Source: a bacterium (GTDB taxonomy: Bacteria > Elusimicrobiota > Elusimicrobia > Elusimicrobiales > UBA9959). Taken from it: a stretch of 12,875 nt of DNA. A program made the translations under genes and the position numbers. Every line of letters begins with the position of its first letter. The first letter of the stretch is position 1. Below are positions 1-6,615 of the stretch, in pieces. The stretch covers positions 1 through 12,875 of the forward strand of contig JAKAMO010000078.1 of assembly GCA_021812825.1 (NCBI GenBank). The letters run 5' to 3'. The notes under the pieces were generated by a model. The model did no database searches and was not told the DNA's origin. It saw only the letters and a program-made list of their open reading frames with translations.

Positions 1-275
1 AAATCCTCCGCTCCGTCCAGCACTTCCTCCACTACCGTCCTGTCCGAGGTCGGGGGATTCTCCTGCGGAAGATAGCCCACCACCACGCCCTTCTTGAACT
101 GTATATCACCCTCGTCGGCTTCTTCGGTCCGGAGCATCATCTTGAAGAGCGTGGACTTGCCGGCCCCGTTAGGGCCCACCAGCGCGAAGCGGTCCCCCTC
201 GTTGACCTGCAGCGAGGCCTCCTCGAACAGGACCTGCGAAGTGAAGGATTTGGATACGTTCCTCAGGGTAATCAT
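1..275 (-). CDS. ABC-F family ATP-binding protein, N-terminal part (cut by window edge)
   Basis: The N-terminal 91 residues of a cytosolic ATPase are visible; the rest lies left of position 1. The start is the ATG at 275-273, giving MITLRNVSKSF, a normal opening for a nucleotide-binding domain. Walker A is GPNGAGKST at residues 34-42, and the Q-loop is YLPQE at about 68-72, followed by the NPPTSDRTVVEEV stretch. The Q-loop followed by a proline-rich turn and VxEEVLDG is typical of ABC-F proteins (Uup/EttA type), which are soluble tandem ATPases acting on ribosomes rather than transporters. The second ABC domain, the linker and the signature motif are outside the window, so the subtype cannot be told. 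There is no clear Shine-Dalgarno sequence before the start. The gene is divergent from the DUF350-like gene. ABC ATPase is near certain; ABC-F is likely. Confidence 0.85.
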   Translation of the reverse strand, partial: MITLRNVSKSFTSQVLFEEASLQVNEGDRFALVGPNGAGKSTLFKMMLRTEEADEGDIQFKKGVVVGYLPQENPPTSDRTVVEEVLDGAED

Positions 276-469
276 AGAAGCGCGGCGCCCCGGGGGCGCG
301 AAAGCAGTAAAATTCGCCGGGAACTGATGAACTGCGGGTCAGGATGCCGGAACTGCCTGTCGTATATATTTTACCATTTTAGCCGCTCGTCTTTCTTTGC
401 GCCGGCAAAAAATGTAGACTTCGGTGAGCGAAGGCCGCTAGCGGCCCGCGAGTTCACGGAGGTCGGACT
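276..469. other. Divergent intergenic region (ABC-F / DUF350-like)
   Basis: This 194-bp stretch holds no convincing gene and must contain the promoters for both flanking divergent genes. An AT-rich patch around 362-380 (GTATATATTTTACCATTTTA) stands out from the GC-rich surroundings and is the best place for a promoter, but I see no -35/-10 pair with normal spacing on either strand. The last part holds a 14-bp palindrome (433-446) and the Shine-Dalgarno GGAGGT (458-463) of the rightward gene. Confidence 0.4.
433..446. repeat. Perfect 14-bp palindrome upstream of the DUF350-like gene
   Basis: GGCCGCTAGCGGCC reads the same on both strands. It ends 11 bp before the Shine-Dalgarno sequence of the DUF350-like gene, so it could be a dimeric regulator site or lie in the 5' leader. 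With GC-rich base composition and no second copy in view, chance remains possible. Confidence 0.35.
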
Positions 470-739
470 ATGTTCAGCACCATAATAAACGTGGCCTGGG
501 CGCTCTTCTTCGCGCTGGCCGGCGGCCTGGCGGGAGCTTTCCTGCTGATCTGGATATCGGCGCATCTCCCGGCCGTATTCGACAAGTTCACGCCCGAGCT
601 GGACGAGGGCAAGGAGATACTGCGCGGCAACAGGGCGGTGGCGGACTATTTCGGCCGCATCGTGTCCGCCGCCATACTCGGTGTCAGCATCATCATCGCG
701 GCCGCCGTGCTCGGCGGTCTCATCGCGGCGCTTTACTGA
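470..739 (+). CDS. Small two-helix inner-membrane protein, DUF350-like
   Basis: An 89-residue integral membrane protein of unknown function. The start is well supported: GGAGGT at 458-463 sits 6 nt before the ATG. Helix 1 is at about residues 7-30 and helix 2 at about 63-88. Between them is a short charged segment (FDKFTPELDEGKEILRGN). The segment with a GN pair followed by AVADYFGRIVSAAILGVSII resembles the repeating half of DUF350/UPF0719 proteins, where 'GNxAxA' introduces a helix; this is recognition by pattern, without a profile search. The stop codon overlaps the start of the next gene by one base (TGATG at 737-741), so the two are probably translationally coupled and act together at the membrane. 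I assign no biochemical role. Confidence 0.75.
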   Translation: MFSTIINVAWALFFALAGGLAGAFLLIWISAHLPAVFDKFTPELDEGKEILRGNRAVADYFGRIVSAAILGVSIIIAAAVLGGLIAALY

Positions 740-2607
740 TGAAAGGGCTCTTCCTCTCGGCGGCGCTGCTGATGGCCGCCGCCCCCGCCTGGCCCCGCGC
801 CGGGGGAGGAGGAGGCGGGGGAGGCGGCTGCTTCCCCGCCGGCACTCCCATCCTCACCCCGGCCGGCGACGTCCCGATAGAGAGGGTCCGCCCCGGGGAC
901 ACCGTGCTCGCTTTCTCCAACGACCGTTTCGTGAAGATCGAGGTGCTGAAGTTCATCAAGAAGACCGACCGCCTCGTGAAGATAGCGACCAGCCGCGGCA
1001 GCCTGGTGGCCACCGCGGAACATCCGCTGCTGACCCGTTACGGCTTCGCCGAGGTCAGGAACCTGGAGAAGGGCGGGGCAGTGGCGGTCCTCCAGGAGGG
1101 CGAACGGGTCTGGGCCCGGATAAAGTCCATCAAACCGGCCGGCGTGGCCGAGGTTTACAACCTGGAGGTCGCGCCGCCGCACACCTTCATCGCCGGGGGC
1201 TTCATAGTCCACAACAAGGGAGGCGGCTTCGGCGGAGGCGGACATTACTACGGCGGCCGCTATCACAGCCGCAAGACCACTCTTTTCGATTACATCTTCT
1301 ACGGCCTCATGCTGGTGGTCCTGGCCTTCAAATGGGCGGGACAGAACCTGTACGGCGGAAGCCGGTCAGGAGGCGGCAAGCTCCCGCAGAGCGCGGTGGC
1401 GGCCAAGGCCGGCGAGACCGCCGCGCTGATGGAGAGCCTAGCCCCCTCCGCCCCGGAATTCGCTCCGGAGCCGCTGCGCGGCGTGGTCAGGGACATCTTC
1501 TTCAAGGTGCAGGACGCCTGGCAGAAAAGGGATTACAGCGGCCTGGAGGACATCATGCTCCCGTACCTGCGCGCCGGCCACAGTTCTAAGGTCGAGAACA
1601 TGCGCCGGCGCGGCGAGATCAACATGATGGAGGACGTGTCGGTCACGCGCATAGATTTCGTCCACGTAAGCTGCCCGGCCGAAAAGGAAGGCCGCGCCTT
1701 CACCGCGCTGATAACCGCGTCGGCCAGGGACTATACCATAGACGAGAGCACCGGCTCGCTGATCAGCGGCAGCAGGCTCTCCTCCGACTTTCAGGAGTTC
1801 TGGACCTTCCACCAGCTTAACGACCGCTGGGCCCTGGCCAGGATAGACCAGGTGGGCGAGACGGATTACCTCGGCGCGCCCAACAGGACCGAGGGCCTCG
1901 CGGACAGGCCGGCCTCCGTCCGGACGGCCGGCGCGGCGGCCGTGGCCGCGCTCGGCGACCCTGGCGCTTTCCCCATGCCCATGGGGCATCCCGGGGACGT
2001 TCCGCTCGCCTCTCCCCCGATGCGCCCGCCGGTGCTGCCGGCGGAAGGCCCTGGGAGCGGCTTCCGCCCACACCGGCAGGACCCGCTGCCGGCCGCCTCC
2101 GCCCGCAACGTCACCGCCGCTTCCCGCTGGGACCGCCAGAAGATGGAGATAGCGGCCACGCTGGCTTTCGAGAGCATCTATACGGCCTGGGGAGCCAACG
2201 ATCCGGGCGGCCTGAGCGCGGACTTCGTCTCTGCCGAGGCCCTGGCCAAGCTGCGCAGGCTGATGGACGCGCGGAAGGCGGAAGGCATCACGTTCGGGCT
2301 CGACAGCTTCTACACGCGCCGCGCCGAGGTGGTCCTGACGTCCCCGGCGGAGAAGAACCCCCTGCGCCTGGACGAGTTCACCGCGAGGATAACCGCCACC
2401 GCCCAGCGCTCGATGCGCCGCAACGGCAGGGAGCTGCACCACGACTCTTCGCCCGAGCCCTTCACGGAATACTGGGTGTTCGGCAGGCAGAACGAAAGCT
2501 GGAAGATGCGGGATATCCTGCCGCGCATGGACCAGTCGGGCGAGGACAGAACCAAGGACGGGGCCCCGAACCCGTCGCAGATAGAGTGGTACTGGGAAGC
2601 GGCCTGA
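739..2607 (+). CDS. Secreted/membrane protein with Hint (intein-like) domain and two Tim44-like domains
   Basis: 622 residues. A signal peptide spans about residues 1-20 (KGLFLSAALLMAAAPAW). Next come a run of nine glycines (22-30) and a Hint domain, Cys31 to Asn159. A second glycine-rich stretch (GGGFGGGGHYYGG, 161-173) and one transmembrane helix (about 183-200) follow. Two Tim44-like modules then lie at about 240-372 and 465-600, separated by a Pro/Ala-rich linker (about 388-463). The modules share the pattern F-x-E-[FY]-W-x-F followed by N-[DE]-x-W: FQEFWTF with NDRW, and FTEYWVF with NESW. This indicates an internal duplication. Bacterial Tim44-like proteins commonly carry a signal peptide, a Gly-rich stretch, one helix and a soluble C-terminal domain; their substrates are unknown. 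The start overlaps the DUF350-like stop by one base. The domain layout is firm; function is unknown. Confidence 0.85.
   Translation: MKGLFLSAALLMAAAPAWPRAGGGGGGGGGCFPAGTPILTPAGDVPIERVRPGDTVLAFSNDRFVKIEVLKFIKKTDRLVKIATSRGSLVATAEHPLLTRYGFAEVRNLEKGGAVAVLQEGERVWARIKSIKPAGVAEVYNLEVAPPHTFIAGGFIVHNKGGGFGGGGHYYGGRYHSRKTTLFDYIFYGLMLVVLAFKWAGQNLYGGSRSGGGKLPQSAVAAKAGETAALMESLAPSAPEFAPEPLRGVVRDIFFKVQDAWQKRDYSGLEDIMLPYLRAGHSSKVENMRRRGEINMMEDVSVTRIDFVHVSCPAEKEGRAFTALITASARDYTIDESTGSLISGSRLSSDFQEFWTFHQLNDRWALARIDQVGETDYLGAPNRTEGLADRPASVRTAGAAAVAALGDPGAFPMPMGHPGDVPLASPPMRPPVLPAEGPGSGFRPHRQDPLPAASARNVTAASRWDRQKMEIAATLAFESIYTAWGANDPGGLSADFVSAEALAKLRRLMDARKAEGITFGLDSFYTRRAEVVLTSPAEKNPLRLDEFTARITATAQRSMRRNGRELHHDSSPEPFTEYWVFGRQNESWKMRDILPRMDQSGEDRTKDGAPNPSQIEWYWEAA
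829..1215 (+). other. Hint / intein-like domain within the Tim44-like protein
   Basis: Residues 31-159 form an autoprocessing fold without a homing endonuclease (about 129 residues). The opening CFPAGTPILT matches intein block A with the nucleophile Cys31. T92-A-E-H95 matches the block B TxxH. VYNLEVAPPHTFIAGGF then VHN (139-159) matches blocks F and G, ending in His158-Asn159. The residue after Asn159 is Lys160, not Cys, Ser or Thr, so standard intein splicing with a +1 nucleophile is not possible. Known bacterial intein-like (BIL) domains with such ends can cleave, or splice by a variant route. Removal would join Gly30 to Lys160 and merge two glycine stretches. Confidence 0.85.
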
Positions 2608-2608
2608 G

Positions 2609-2623
2609 CGGCTGGCTCAGCCG
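2609..2623. other. Short GC hairpin at the convergent gene ends
   Basis: CGGCTG-GCT-CAGCCG forms a 6-bp stem with a 3-nt loop right after the Tim44-like stop, overlapping the stop of yciH. It has no T-tract on either side, so it is not a classical intrinsic terminator. It may slow or stabilise 3' ends of the convergent transcripts, or be chance. Confidence 0.3.
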
Positions 2624-2979
2624 ATGAGCCTGACCTTGTAGCCGGCGGCCTCGAGCTCCGCCTTCACGAAATCCCGCCTGTCGCCCTGTATCTCCAGCGC
2701 GCCGTTCTTCACGGCCCCGCCGGCGCCGAGCCGCTTCTTGAACTTCCTCAGCAGCTCTTCCTTCCCCTCCGGGTGCATAGGGAGCTTTTCGACGTAGGTC
2801 ATGCCGCTGCCTTTGCCGGTCTTCCGGAACGAGACCCTTACCGGCTCCGTCTGCGTCCGTTTTCGCAGCTCGCCGGCCAGGCCTTCCGCGCATTCGCAAG
2901 GCAGCTTGCCGCAGTTGGGGCATTTTACCGGCCCGCCGGGCCCCGTGGAATAGACCAGCCTGCCGTTATCGGCGCTCAT
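2617..2979 (-). CDS. yciH: SUI1-family translation factor (YciH-like)
   Basis: 120 residues, homologous by pattern to eukaryotic eIF1 (SUI1) and bacterial YciH, small ribosome-binding proteins linked to start-codon selection. The N-terminus has a zinc-ribbon-like cysteine set (KCPNCGKLPCEC: C20, C23, C28, C30). The SUI1 core runs from about residue 47 to the end. It starts at RVSFRKTGKGSGMTYVEKLP and includes the conserved KRLGAGGAVKNGALEIQGD loop and the closing AGYKVRLIG. Length is typical for YciH. The ATG overlaps the stop of the upstream phosphatase by ATGA (2976-2979), so it is co-transcribed and probably coupled to that gene. An AAGG lies about 9 nt upstream. There is no obvious functional link to its partner. 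Confidence 0.92.
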   Translation of the reverse strand: MSADNGRLVYSTGPGGPVKCPNCGKLPCECAEGLAGELRKRTQTEPVRVSFRKTGKGSGMTYVEKLPMHPEGKEELLRKFKKRLGAGGAVKNGALEIQGDRRDFVKAELEAAGYKVRLIG

Positions 2980-3695
2980 CGGGCCGCCTTTGCCGCGGCG
3001 GCCGGTTTGGCCAGCAGGCGCTTCAGTTCCTTCATGTCGGCCTGGAAGGTCTTGCTCTTCCTGTATTTGGCGTAAAGCAGGTCGCCGAGCTTCTTGCCGG
3101 CCTCGATGTCCGAGGGATGGTGCACGCCGCCTATGACCCTGTTAAGGGCGGCCTGGTCGGCGCGCTTCATGAACTCGGTCCGCCTCGCCGGCACGAGGTC
3201 GGAGAGGATGAGGCCGAATACCCTGGAGATGGTCGAATGCCCGCTGGGGTAGGAAAGGCCGCCGTCGCGGCCGGCGCAGGGCTGCAGCGCGGGGTCGCGC
3301 AGGAACGGGCGCGGCCTGTTGAACCGCTCCTTCAGGTACACCACCACCCCGTCCGTCTCCTTCCTGACCCGCTTGAAGACGGCCTCGGCCTCCTCCGGCA
3401 GCGGTGACGGGAACGGGCTGATGTCCCCGAAGAACTCGTTGAAGCGGGCGTAGCGCTGGGCCCTGACGGCCTCGCACTGCGCCTCCGTATGCTTCACCTG
3501 CCAGTCGAAGACGGCCTTGAGGTCCGCCCTGTCCGCCGGGGAGCCCGGCGCCGGAGGCGGCGGGAAGTCGGGTAACTGCTGCTGGTCGGCGGTTATATAA
3601 TAGGTAGTATGCTCAACCACCCATTCCCCGCAGAGAGCGGGAGCGGCCAGGAGCAGCGGAACGGCGGCTAAAAGCAGCAATTTCCTGAGTTTCAT
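2976..3695 (-). CDS. Secreted PAP2-family acid phosphatase (class A-like)
   Basis: 239 residues from the ATG at 3695; a TTG 15 bp further upstream (3710) is an alternative start. The N-terminus MKLRKLLLLAAVPLLLAAPALCGE is a clear export signal; the Cys22 context (PALC) is a poor lipobox. The vanadium-haloperoxidase/PAP2 phosphatase signature is complete: K122-x6-R129-P130 (within KERFNRPRP), P150-S-G-H153 (LSYPSGHST), and R186-x5-H192-x3-D196 (RVIGGVHHPSD). His192 is the expected phospho-acceptor and His153 the general acid. A single N-terminal hydrophobic segment and the SYPSGH context resemble periplasmic class A nonspecific acid phosphatases (PhoN type) more than membrane lipid phosphatases. 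The substrate cannot be inferred. Neither start has a clear Shine-Dalgarno. It is the first gene of a pair with yciH and diverges from sahH. Confidence 0.88.
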   Translation of the reverse strand: MKLRKLLLLAAVPLLLAAPALCGEWVVEHTTYYITADQQQLPDFPPPPAPGSPADRADLKAVFDWQVKHTEAQCEAVRAQRYARFNEFFGDISPFPSPLPEEAEAVFKRVRKETDGVVVYLKERFNRPRPFLRDPALQPCAGRDGGLSYPSGHSTISRVFGLILSDLVPARRTEFMKRADQAALNRVIGGVHHPSDIEAGKKLGDLLYAKYRKSKTFQADMKELKRLLAKPAAAAKAAR

Positions 3696-3754
3696 GAGGA
3701 AATTGTACAAAACGGGGGCCCTGCCCGCTATTCCCCCGGGCCCGGAGAAAAAGA

Positions 3755-3769
3755 TATACTAGCTGTATA
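3755..3769 (+). promoter_or_regulatory. Candidate -10 element and inverted repeat before sahH
   Basis: TATACT (3755-3760) is a fair -10 hexamer that would start a transcript near 3767, about 24 nt before the sahH ATG. No good -35 is visible 16-18 bp upstream. The same bases form an inverted repeat TATAC-TAGCT-GTATA (3755-3769), suggesting a possible operator overlapping the promoter. The site also sits upstream of the divergent phosphatase gene, whose start is about 60 bp away. Confidence 0.3.
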
Positions 3770-3790
3770 CCGGTGAGACAGGAGAAACCC

Positions 3791-5218
3791 ATGCCCGAAG
3801 TTAAAGAGAGGACAGCCATGAAGAACGATTTCAAGGTCAAGGATATCTCGCTGGCCGATTGGGGCCGCAAAGAGATAGAGATAGCCGAGAAGGAAATGCC
3901 CGGCCTGATGGCCATCCGCGAGAAGTATTCCTCCAAGAAGCCCCTGAAGGGCGCGCGCGTGATGGGCTCGCTGCACATGACCACGCAGACCGCCGTGCTG
4001 ATAGAGACGCTCTCCGCCCTCGGCGCCGAAGTGCGCTGGTGCTCGTGCAACATCTTCTCCACGCAGGACCAGGCCGCGGCCGCTATAGCCAAGGCCGGCA
4101 TCCCGGTGTTCGCCTGGAAGGGCGAGACGCTCGCCGAGTACTGGTGGTGCACCGAAAGGGCGCTCGACTTCGGCGGCGGCAAAGGTCCGCAGCTGATAGT
4201 CGACGACGGCGGCGACGCCACGATGATGATACACCGCGGCTACGAGGCCGAGAACGACGCCAAGGTCCTCGACAGGAAGACCTCCGGCGAGGACGAGCTG
4301 GAGCTCAACAACTGCCTTAAAGCCATACTGAAGGCCTCCCCTAAGCGCTGGCACGGCGTCGCCAAGGACTGGAAGGGCGTCTCCGAGGAGACCACCACCG
4401 GCGTGCACCGCCTCTACCAGATGCACGAGGCCGGCAAGCTGATGGTCCCGGCCATCAACGTCAACGATTCCGTGACCAAGTCCAAGTTCGACAACCTCTA
4501 CGGCTGCCGCGAGTCGCTGGCGGACGGCATCAAGCGCGCCACCGACGTGATGATAGCCGGCAAGGTGGCCGTGGTCTGCGGCTACGGCGACGTGGGCAAG
4601 GGCTCGGCCAAGTCGCTGCGCGGCTTCGGCGCGCGCGTCATAGTGACCGAGATCGACCCCATCTGCGCGCTGCAGGCCGCGATGGAGGGCTTCGAGGTGA
4701 AGACCGTCGAGGACACGCTGGGAGAGGGCGACATCTACGTCACCACCACCGGCAACAAGGACATCATCCGCCTCGAGCATATCCTGAAGATGAAGGACCA
4801 GGCCATAGTCTGCAACATCGGCCATTTCGACAACGAGATCCAGGTGGACGCGCTGAACCACGCCAAGGGCGTCAAGCGCGTCAACATCAAGCCGCAGGTG
4901 GACCGCTACGACCTGCCCGGCGGCAAGGCCATCTACCTGCTGGCCGAGGGGCGCCTCGTGAACCTGGGCTGCGCGAAGGGCCACCCGTCCTTCGTGATGA
5001 GCAACTCCTTCTCCAACCAGACGCTCGCGCAGCTGGAGCTCTGGACCAAGAAGATGGACGTCGGCGTGTACCGCCTGCCGAAGCACCTCGACGAAGAGGT
5101 GGCCCGCCTGCACCTTGAGAAGATAGGCGTGAAGCTGACCAAGCTCACGCAGGCGCAGGCAGACTACATCGGCGTGAAGCAGGAAGGTCCGTACAAGCCG
5201 GAGCACTACCGCTACTGA
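3791..5218 (+). CDS. ahcY: Adenosylhomocysteinase (S-adenosylhomocysteine hydrolase)
   Basis: 475 residues. The cytosolic NAD-dependent enzyme splits S-adenosylhomocysteine into adenosine and homocysteine, closing the methylation cycle. I chose the ATG at 3791 because GGAG (3781-3784) lies 6 nt upstream. A GTG at 3773 or the ATG at 3818 (AGAGGA before it) are alternatives. Visible signatures are H62 in LHMT, D139 in VDDGGD, E200 in SEETTTG, the [14 protein letters not shown] segment (K231, D235, C239) and the NAD-binding loop GYGDVGKG (264-271). The C-terminus [10 protein letters not shown] carries the invariant KPxHYRY that closes the neighbouring subunit's cofactor site. The segment around residues 150-195 contains the roughly 40-residue insertion seen in many bacterial and plant enzymes but absent from mammals. 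No SAH riboswitch is evident in the short leader. The gene ends at a strong terminator. Confidence 0.98.
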   Translation: MPEVKERTAMKNDFKVKDISLADWGRKEIEIAEKEMPGLMAIREKYSSKKPLKGARVMGSLHMTTQTAVLIETLSALGAEVRWCSCNIFSTQDQAAAAIAKAGIPVFAWKGETLAEYWWCTERALDFGGGKGPQLIVDDGGDATMMIHRGYEAENDAKVLDRKTSGEDELELNNCLKAILKASPKRWHGVAKDWKGVSEETTTGVHRLYQMHEAGKLMVPAINVNDSVTKSKFDNLYGCRESLADGIKRATDVMIAGKVAVVCGYGDVGKGSAKSLRGFGARVIVTEIDPICALQAAMEGFEVKTVEDTLGEGDIYVTTTGNKDIIRLEHILKMKDQAIVCNIGHFDNEIQVDALNHAKGVKRVNIKPQVDRYDLPGGKAIYLLAEGRLVNLGCAKGHPSFVMSNSFSNQTLAQLELWTKKMDVGVYRLPKHLDEEVARLHLEKIGVKLTKLTQAQADYIGVKQEGPYKPEHYRY

Positions 5219-5232
5219 GCCCTGCTGGGAAT

Positions 5233-5267
5233 AAAAAAAGCCCGGGACTTCTCCCGGGCTTTTTTTT
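5233..5267. terminator. Bidirectional intrinsic terminator
   Basis: An 8-bp perfect stem GCCCGGGA (5240-5247) / TCCCGGGC (5252-5259) with loop CTTC is followed by eight T's (5260-5267) and preceded by seven A's (5233-5239). It therefore works on both strands. It sits 14 bp after the sahH stop and just beyond the end of the leftward cNMP-FHA gene, ending both convergent transcripts. Confidence 0.93.
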
Positions 5268-5278
5268 CGCCGCCGGCC

Positions 5279-6025
5279 TCACTTCAGCGTTATCCTGAAC
5301 CTGAAGGGCCCGCCTTCCGGCCCCGCTTCCACGGTGTTATCGCCGCTTGCAAGCTCCAGCTCCCTCCTGCCGGAAGAGCCGCCTATCCGCTCGCCGTTGA
5401 CCAGCGTGCCGGAGTGGCTGCCCCTGTCCACCACGAAGAAAGAGGCGCCGCGGCATTCTACGGAGAAATGGTTCCTGGAGACCCCGAAAGGCTCCTTGTC
5501 CGGCAGATAGAGGTCGTTGTGGGACAAAGCGTCGTTCACGAAATTCTCCGTCTTCCGTCCGACCTTGAACGGAAAAGTCCTGACCTCCAGCTCCGCCTTC
5601 CCCAGCGCGGCCGAGGCCTCGGCGGTAAACCCCGACAGGAACACCCGCCCCTCGACGTACTGTTCCTCGGGCAGGGAGACGCTCAGTTCCATTATCTTCT
5701 GATTGGCGCTGCGCAGCCGCTCGAAGATGGTCTTCAGGATGAACATGAAGAGCTCCGGGTCTGAGGAGGAAAGGGAGGCGAACTCGTCAGGGCCGACCAC
5801 CACTGCCTCGGTGTCCTCCAGCGCCTCTACACTGGCCGAACGCGGCCTGTCGTCCAGCATGCCCATCTCGCCGAAGATCTGGTTCCTGCCCAGCACGGCC
5901 AGAGGCACCTTGACCCCGTCCTTCATGCGGAAGACCCGCACCTTGCCGCTGGTGATGAGATAAGCCTCGCTGCCGCGGCTCCCCTCCTCCATTATCAGCG
6001 AACCTTTCTTGAAAGTGGCTTTCAT
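5279..6025 (-). CDS. Cyclic-nucleotide-binding domain fused to an FHA domain
   Basis: 248 residues from the ATG at 6025, which follows the purine-rich GAGGGGGGAG; an in-frame TTG at 6040 is less likely. Residues 1-110 are a CRP/PKA-type cyclic-nucleotide-binding domain. Its phosphate-binding cassette FGEMGMLDDRPRSASV (51-66) keeps the glutamate (E53) and the Arg-Ser pair (R62-S63) that hold cAMP/cGMP in CRP. A helical stretch (about 92-115) leads to an FHA domain (about 146-248) with GR (156-157), S183-R-N-H186 and S206-G-T-L-V-N-G211, the residues that bind phosphothreonine. There is no helix-turn-helix, kinase or membrane segment, so it is not a CRP-type repressor or activator. It probably links a second messenger to a phosphoprotein partner. 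It lies 87 bp downstream of the hydrogenase maturation protease on the same strand; a shared role is possible but unproven. Confidence 0.88.
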   Translation of the reverse strand: MKATFKKGSLIMEEGSRGSEAYLITSGKVRVFRMKDGVKVPLAVLGRNQIFGEMGMLDDRPRSASVEALEDTEAVVVGPDEFASLSSSDPELFMFILKTIFERLRSANQKIMELSVSLPEEQYVEGRVFLSGFTAEASAALGKAELEVRTFPFKVGRKTENFVNDALSHNDLYLPDKEPFGVSRNHFSVECRGASFFVVDRGSHSGTLVNGERIGGSSGRRELELASGDNTVEAGPEGGPFRFRITLK

Positions 6026-6046
6026 GCTCCCCCCTCGCAAAGCGAA

Positions 6047-6066
6047 CCCTGCCGCCTGGCGGCGGG
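6047..6066 (-). other. GC-rich hairpin between protease and cNMP-FHA genes
   Basis: Read leftward, CCCGCCGC-CAG-GCGGCAGGG forms an 8-bp stem with a single bulged A. It lies in the 87-bp gap after the protease stop and about 20 bp before the cNMP-FHA start. There is no T-tract, so termination is doubtful; it may act as an mRNA processing or stability hairpin, or as weak attenuation. Confidence 0.35.
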
Positions 6067-6112
6067 CATTGAAATGATATCAAAAAGGGAACGGTAGCGG
6101 CGCGCGGGGAGC

Positions 6113-6595
6113 CTATACGGGGGACGCGGTCCAGGAGGAGATGATGCCGCGTGAAGCGGCGATCATGTCCGGCAGCGCCCGCCTCGCTTCCGGGGTAAGG
6201 GATTCCCTGAAAACGGTGGGGTCGTGCACTTCCATGCATACCACCCTGAGTTCCGAAGGGAACTCCAGCCCGAGGCGCTCGGCCAGGTCCAGCAGCTGCG
6301 GCAGGCCGGCGGCGTGCTGTGAGGGCGCCACGCAGCGCCTGAAATCCTCCCTGTCCCAGCGAAGTATGGTGCCCGGCGGGCAGAGGCCCGTATAGGCCGC
6401 GTCGAGTATCAGCACCCTCCTGTAGGCGGCCATGTGGTCAAGGAGCGGCAGGCCCGCCTCTCCGGTGGGCAGGATATCCGCCCTGTCCCCGAACTCCTCC
6501 CGCAGGGCGACGGCGGCGTGGAAGGCCACGCCGTCGTCCCCGAGCATGTCATTGCCCAGCGCCAGCACCAGCGGCTTATTTATGCAGTAGGTCAT
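6113..6595 (-). CDS. [NiFe]-hydrogenase maturation protease (HycI/HyaD family)
   Basis: 160 residues from the ATG at 6595. This cytosolic endopeptidase cuts the C-terminal tail from the hydrogenase large subunit after nickel is inserted. The N-terminal LVLALGNDMLGDDGV (10-23) is the family signature GN-x2-x-x-D-[DE]-G. By alignment to E. coli HybD, the three nickel-sensing residues are D21, D65 (in LILDAAYTG) and H94 (in SQHAAGL). Length matches the family (about 150-165). The obvious substrate is MvhA, encoded upstream on the same strand, which has a 25-residue tail after DPCFGCATH. The reading frame is open to an ATG at 6706, but that extension runs through an inverted repeat and looks non-coding. 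The leader lacks a clear Shine-Dalgarno, and the start is only 20 nt from a strong predicted RNA stem (6616-6708). Confidence 0.9.
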   Translation of the reverse strand: MTYCINKPLVLALGNDMLGDDGVAFHAAVALREEFGDRADILPTGEAGLPLLDHMAAYRRVLILDAAYTGLCPPGTILRWDREDFRRCVAPSQHAAGLPQLLDLAERLGLEFPSELRVVCMEVHDPTVFRESLTPEARRALPDMIAASRGIISSWTASPV

Positions 6596-6615
6596 CAGAC
6601 TTACAGAGCGCCAGC

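Noticed and set aside
94..327. Short rightward frame at the left edge
   Set aside because: Antisense to the ABC-F gene with its intact Walker A motif.
681..1589. 302-codon rightward frame overlapping the Hint/Tim44 gene
   Set aside because: Arg/Gly/Pro-rich frame shadow; the overlapping frame has a signal peptide, Hint motifs and Tim44-like domains.
3696..3710. TTG start at 3710 for the phosphatase
   Set aside because: The ATG at 3695 gives a better signal peptide (MKLRKLLLL); the upstream bases contain TACAAT, which looks more like a -10 box than coding sequence, and no Shine-Dalgarno favours the TTG.
3711..3790. SAH riboswitch before ahcY
   Set aside because: The leader from the likely start site is only about 24 nt, and the bases show no recognisable riboswitch stem arrangement.
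3728..5206. Long leftward reading frame (about 490 codons) opposite ahcY
   Set aside because: It lies exactly antisense to a certain ahcY gene, is rich in Val/Leu/His/Gly repeats as expected from reversed GC-rich codons, and has no recognisable motif.
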